A stretch of 51,632 nucleotides of DNA from Nocardioides iriomotensis. Lineage in GTDB: Bacteria > Actinomycetota > Actinomycetes > Propionibacteriales > Nocardioidaceae. Both the position numbers and the translations under genes were made by a program. The DNA is taken from assembly GCF_004168035.1 (NCBI RefSeq), contig NZ_SDPU01000011.1, positions 1 through 51,632 on the forward strand. Direction: 5' to 3'. Under the pieces are notes generated by a model. That model ran no database searches. It saw nothing but the letters and a program-made list of their open reading frames with translations, and had not been told where the DNA came from. Shown here piece after piece: positions 50,191 to 51,632 of the stretch; positions within the stretch are counted from its first letter, which is position 1; each line of letters starts with the position of its first letter.

Positions 50191-50339
50191 CGCGCCGTCC
50201 GCGTTGACCCCGCCGCGACGGCGCCCCTAGGGTCGGGCGCAGATGAGGCCCTCGGCCGATTCGGCACAGCGTTCGCAAGGGGAAGGCAAGCGCTGCGCCG
50301 GAGAGGTGGAGGGCCTCTCTCTGTCTGTCCGGGTGGGTC

Positions 50340-51134
50340 TCAGCGGCCGGCGAACCGCGGCGCGCGGCGCTCGCGGGAGGCCGCGATCCCCTCCTGCAGG
50401 TCGGCGGTGGCCAGCGTGACGGGCTGCGCGAGCGCCTCCCACTGCAGCGCCGCCTCGAACTCCCGGTGCCCGCCGTCGCGCAGCGCGACCTTGGTGAGCC
50501 GGCTCGCGATCGGGGCGGTGGCCGCGACCTGCGCGGCAGTGTCCAAGACGTCGTCGAGGAAGCCGTCGGCGTCCGCGACCCGGGAGACCAGTCCGAGGCG
50601 CAGCGCCTCGTCGGCGTCGACCACCCGGCCGGTGAGCAGCAGGTCGCGGGCGGCGGCCGGGCCCACCACGTCCGGCAGCAGGTGGGTCGCGGCCATCCCG
50701 GCGTGCATGCCGAGCTTGGTGAACGGGACGCCCAGCTTGGTGCCGGCGGCGGCGTACCGGATGTCGCAGGCGAGCGCCAGGCAGAGCCCGGCCCCGATCG
50801 CGTGCCCGTTGACCGCGGCGATCGTCGGCACCTCGAGGCGGCGGACGGACAGCCAGGCCCGGTAGAACGCGAGCATCCGGGTGCGCAGCCGGTCGACGCC
50901 GGCGTCGGGCTCGCCGGCGATCCAGGTGGTGTCTCCGCCCGAGCAGAACGCCGTACCGGCGCCGGTCACCACGACGCAGCGGACGGACAGATCGGCGGCG
51001 AGATCGCCGATCGTCTCCTCCCACGCGGCGGTCATCGGCGCGGACATCGCGTTGCGCTGGTCGGGGTTGTCGAGGGTCAGCAGGACGACCCCGTCGTGCG
51101 GACGGTCGACGCGGAGGTGGCGCGGATCGGTCAT
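50340..51134 (-). CDS. Enoyl-CoA hydratase/isomerase family protein
   Basis: 264 aa. The crotonase fold is clear: VVLLTLDNPDQRNAMSAPMT, VVVTGAGTAFCSGGDTTWIA (oxyanion loop), AVNGHAIGAGLCLALACDIR, KLGVPFTKLGMHAGMAATHL (the second-catalytic region has GMHAG in place of E-x-G) and RDLLLTGRVVDADEALRLGL. It lacks an obvious second catalytic Glu, so it may be an isomerase or other CoA-thioester enzyme. It is a single gene. Confidence 0.9.
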   Translation of the reverse strand: MTDPRHLRVDRPHDGVVLLTLDNPDQRNAMSAPMTAAWEETIGDLAADLSVRCVVVTGAGTAFCSGGDTTWIAGEPDAGVDRLRTRMLAFYRAWLSVRRLEVPTIAAVNGHAIGAGLCLALACDIRYAAAGTKLGVPFTKLGMHAGMAATHLLPDVVGPAAARDLLLTGRVVDADEALRLGLVSRVADADGFLDDVLDTAAQVAATAPIASRLTKVALRDGGHREFEAALQWEALAQPVTLATADLQEGIAASRERRAPRFAGR

Positions 51135-51445
51135 GGCCGGAGGCTAGCGGCGGTCGGCGCCCGCGAGACGGTCGTGTGGGAAGGATCGCAGCCGCTCAGC
51201 CTGGCTAATCCGACAAAACGCTCAAAAGGTGCTTTTCGGCCGACGATTGAGCGTGAATCACGCGTGAAACGCCCGCGAGAGGGCGCTGCGAGCATGCTTG
51301 TGACCGCCGCCTGCCGTAGGGTCATCTACGGCCGAACGGCCACGGCGGGTCTTCCCCGGCCCACCAGGACGGCGCTGACCGTCGGAGTGGGGCGACAAGA
51401 CTCCCCGCCGAACGACCGATACAACGAAACAGCAAGGAGGCCGTC
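51135..51445. other. Upstream region of the DUF5679 gene
   Basis: No gene is seen in these 311 bases. They hold the divergent promoters of the enoyl-CoA hydratase and DUF5679 genes. I cannot name a -35/-10 pair with confidence. Confidence 0.4.
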
Positions 51446-51604
51446 ATGGCGGAGACCTGGAGCGGCGAGTTCTACTGCGTGAAGTGCAAGGAGAAGCGCG
51501 AGGCTTCCGGCGAGGTCAAGGTCAACGACAAGGGCACCCGCATGGCGAAGGCCGTCTGCCCGGTCTGCGGCACGAACCTCAACCGCATCCTCGGCAAGGT
51601 CTGA
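51446..51604 (+). CDS. DUF5679 small zinc-ribbon protein
   Basis: 52 aa; ATG with a strong AAGGAGG five bases upstream. FYCVKCKEKREASGEVKVND and AVCPVCGTNLNRIL hold two C-x-x-C pairs that form one zinc ribbon, the DUF5679 pattern found across actinobacteria. The function is unknown; a role in nucleic-acid or protein binding is plausible. Confidence 0.92.
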   Translation: MAETWSGEFYCVKCKEKREASGEVKVNDKGTRMAKAVCPVCGTNLNRILGKV

Positions 51605-51632
51605 CCGGCCGACTCTGACTTCTGCGCGGCGG

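Noticed and set aside
50005-50339. Chromosomal origin of replication
   Set aside because: Too few and imperfect boxes, no AT-rich unwinding region, and no dnaA, dnaN or rpmH adjacent.

Overview
The window is about 70% G+C, has dense genes with frequent GTG starts and 4-base ATGA/GTGA stop-start overlaps, and carries typical actinobacterial families (UPF0182, PPA1309, YlbL-type PDZ/S16 protease, DUF2342 zinc protease, DUF5679, DUF664/DinB, F420-type LLM oxidoreductase). The mix best fits a high-G+C actinobacterium, probably Propionibacteriales and possibly Nocardioides-like. The taxon is an inference from gene content; no marker gene was compared.

Layout. (1) 0-4.4 kb: class Ia ribonucleotide reductase nrdA-nrdB on the minus strand behind a cobalamin riboswitch, plus a small hypothetical gene. 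(2) 4.4-10 kb: Tat-exported PhoD-type phosphatase, LLM flavin oxidoreductase, FAD monooxygenase-like protein, AHSA1/SRPBCC protein and an S51 peptidase. (3) 10-18.9 kb: a seven-gene minus-strand run with 1-9 base gaps or 4-base overlaps (GT2 glycosyltransferase, DUF2064, methyltransferase, membrane-anchored molybdopterin oxidoreductase, membrane protein, OmpR regulator, histidine kinase). Next to it are a polytopic membrane protein, an NAD-dependent epimerase and an MTA phosphorylase. (4) 18.9-36 kb: an accessory region with small scattered genes, remnants and interrupted genes. It holds SnoaL-like proteins, DinB, a K+-channel/RCK protein, a PASTA lipoprotein with an EEPT repeat, a frameshifted truncated globin, a frameshifted tyrosine recombinase, a NERD-domain protein and a GIY-YIG protein. 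It also holds a DUF3800 plus retron-type reverse transcriptase pair, an IS5-like element carrying two extra genes, and a frameshifted AbiJ-like gene. A 17-base motif recurs six times, always in the same orientation, between the genes at 21.2-30.5 kb. (5) 35.8-40.7 kb: an XRE regulator divergent from an alcohol dehydrogenase-MFS-aldo/keto reductase-cupin operon, ending at a strong terminator and the initiator tRNA-fMet. (6) 40.8-51.6 kb: core-like genes (UPF0182, PPA1309, YlbL-like protease, moaE, DUF2342 protease, Nudix, YgjP-like peptidase, PHP/HhH protein, enoyl-CoA hydratase, DUF5679).

Most promising for novelty: (a) the DUF3800 + RT pair at 30.6-32.5 kb with a 74-nt inter-gene structure that looks like a compact retron msr-msd, in a neighbourhood with NERD, GIY-YIG and AbiJ-like genes; (b) the repeated 17-base intergenic motif, whose copies in part sit inside imperfect inverted repeats, giving a cassette-array-like layout without a recognisable integron integrase; (c) an IS5-like element with perfect 18-bp ends and a 3-bp target duplication that encloses a membrane protein and a lipoprotein gene and is inserted exactly at the stop codon of the AbiJ-like gene. 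All boundaries and motif searches were done by eye.
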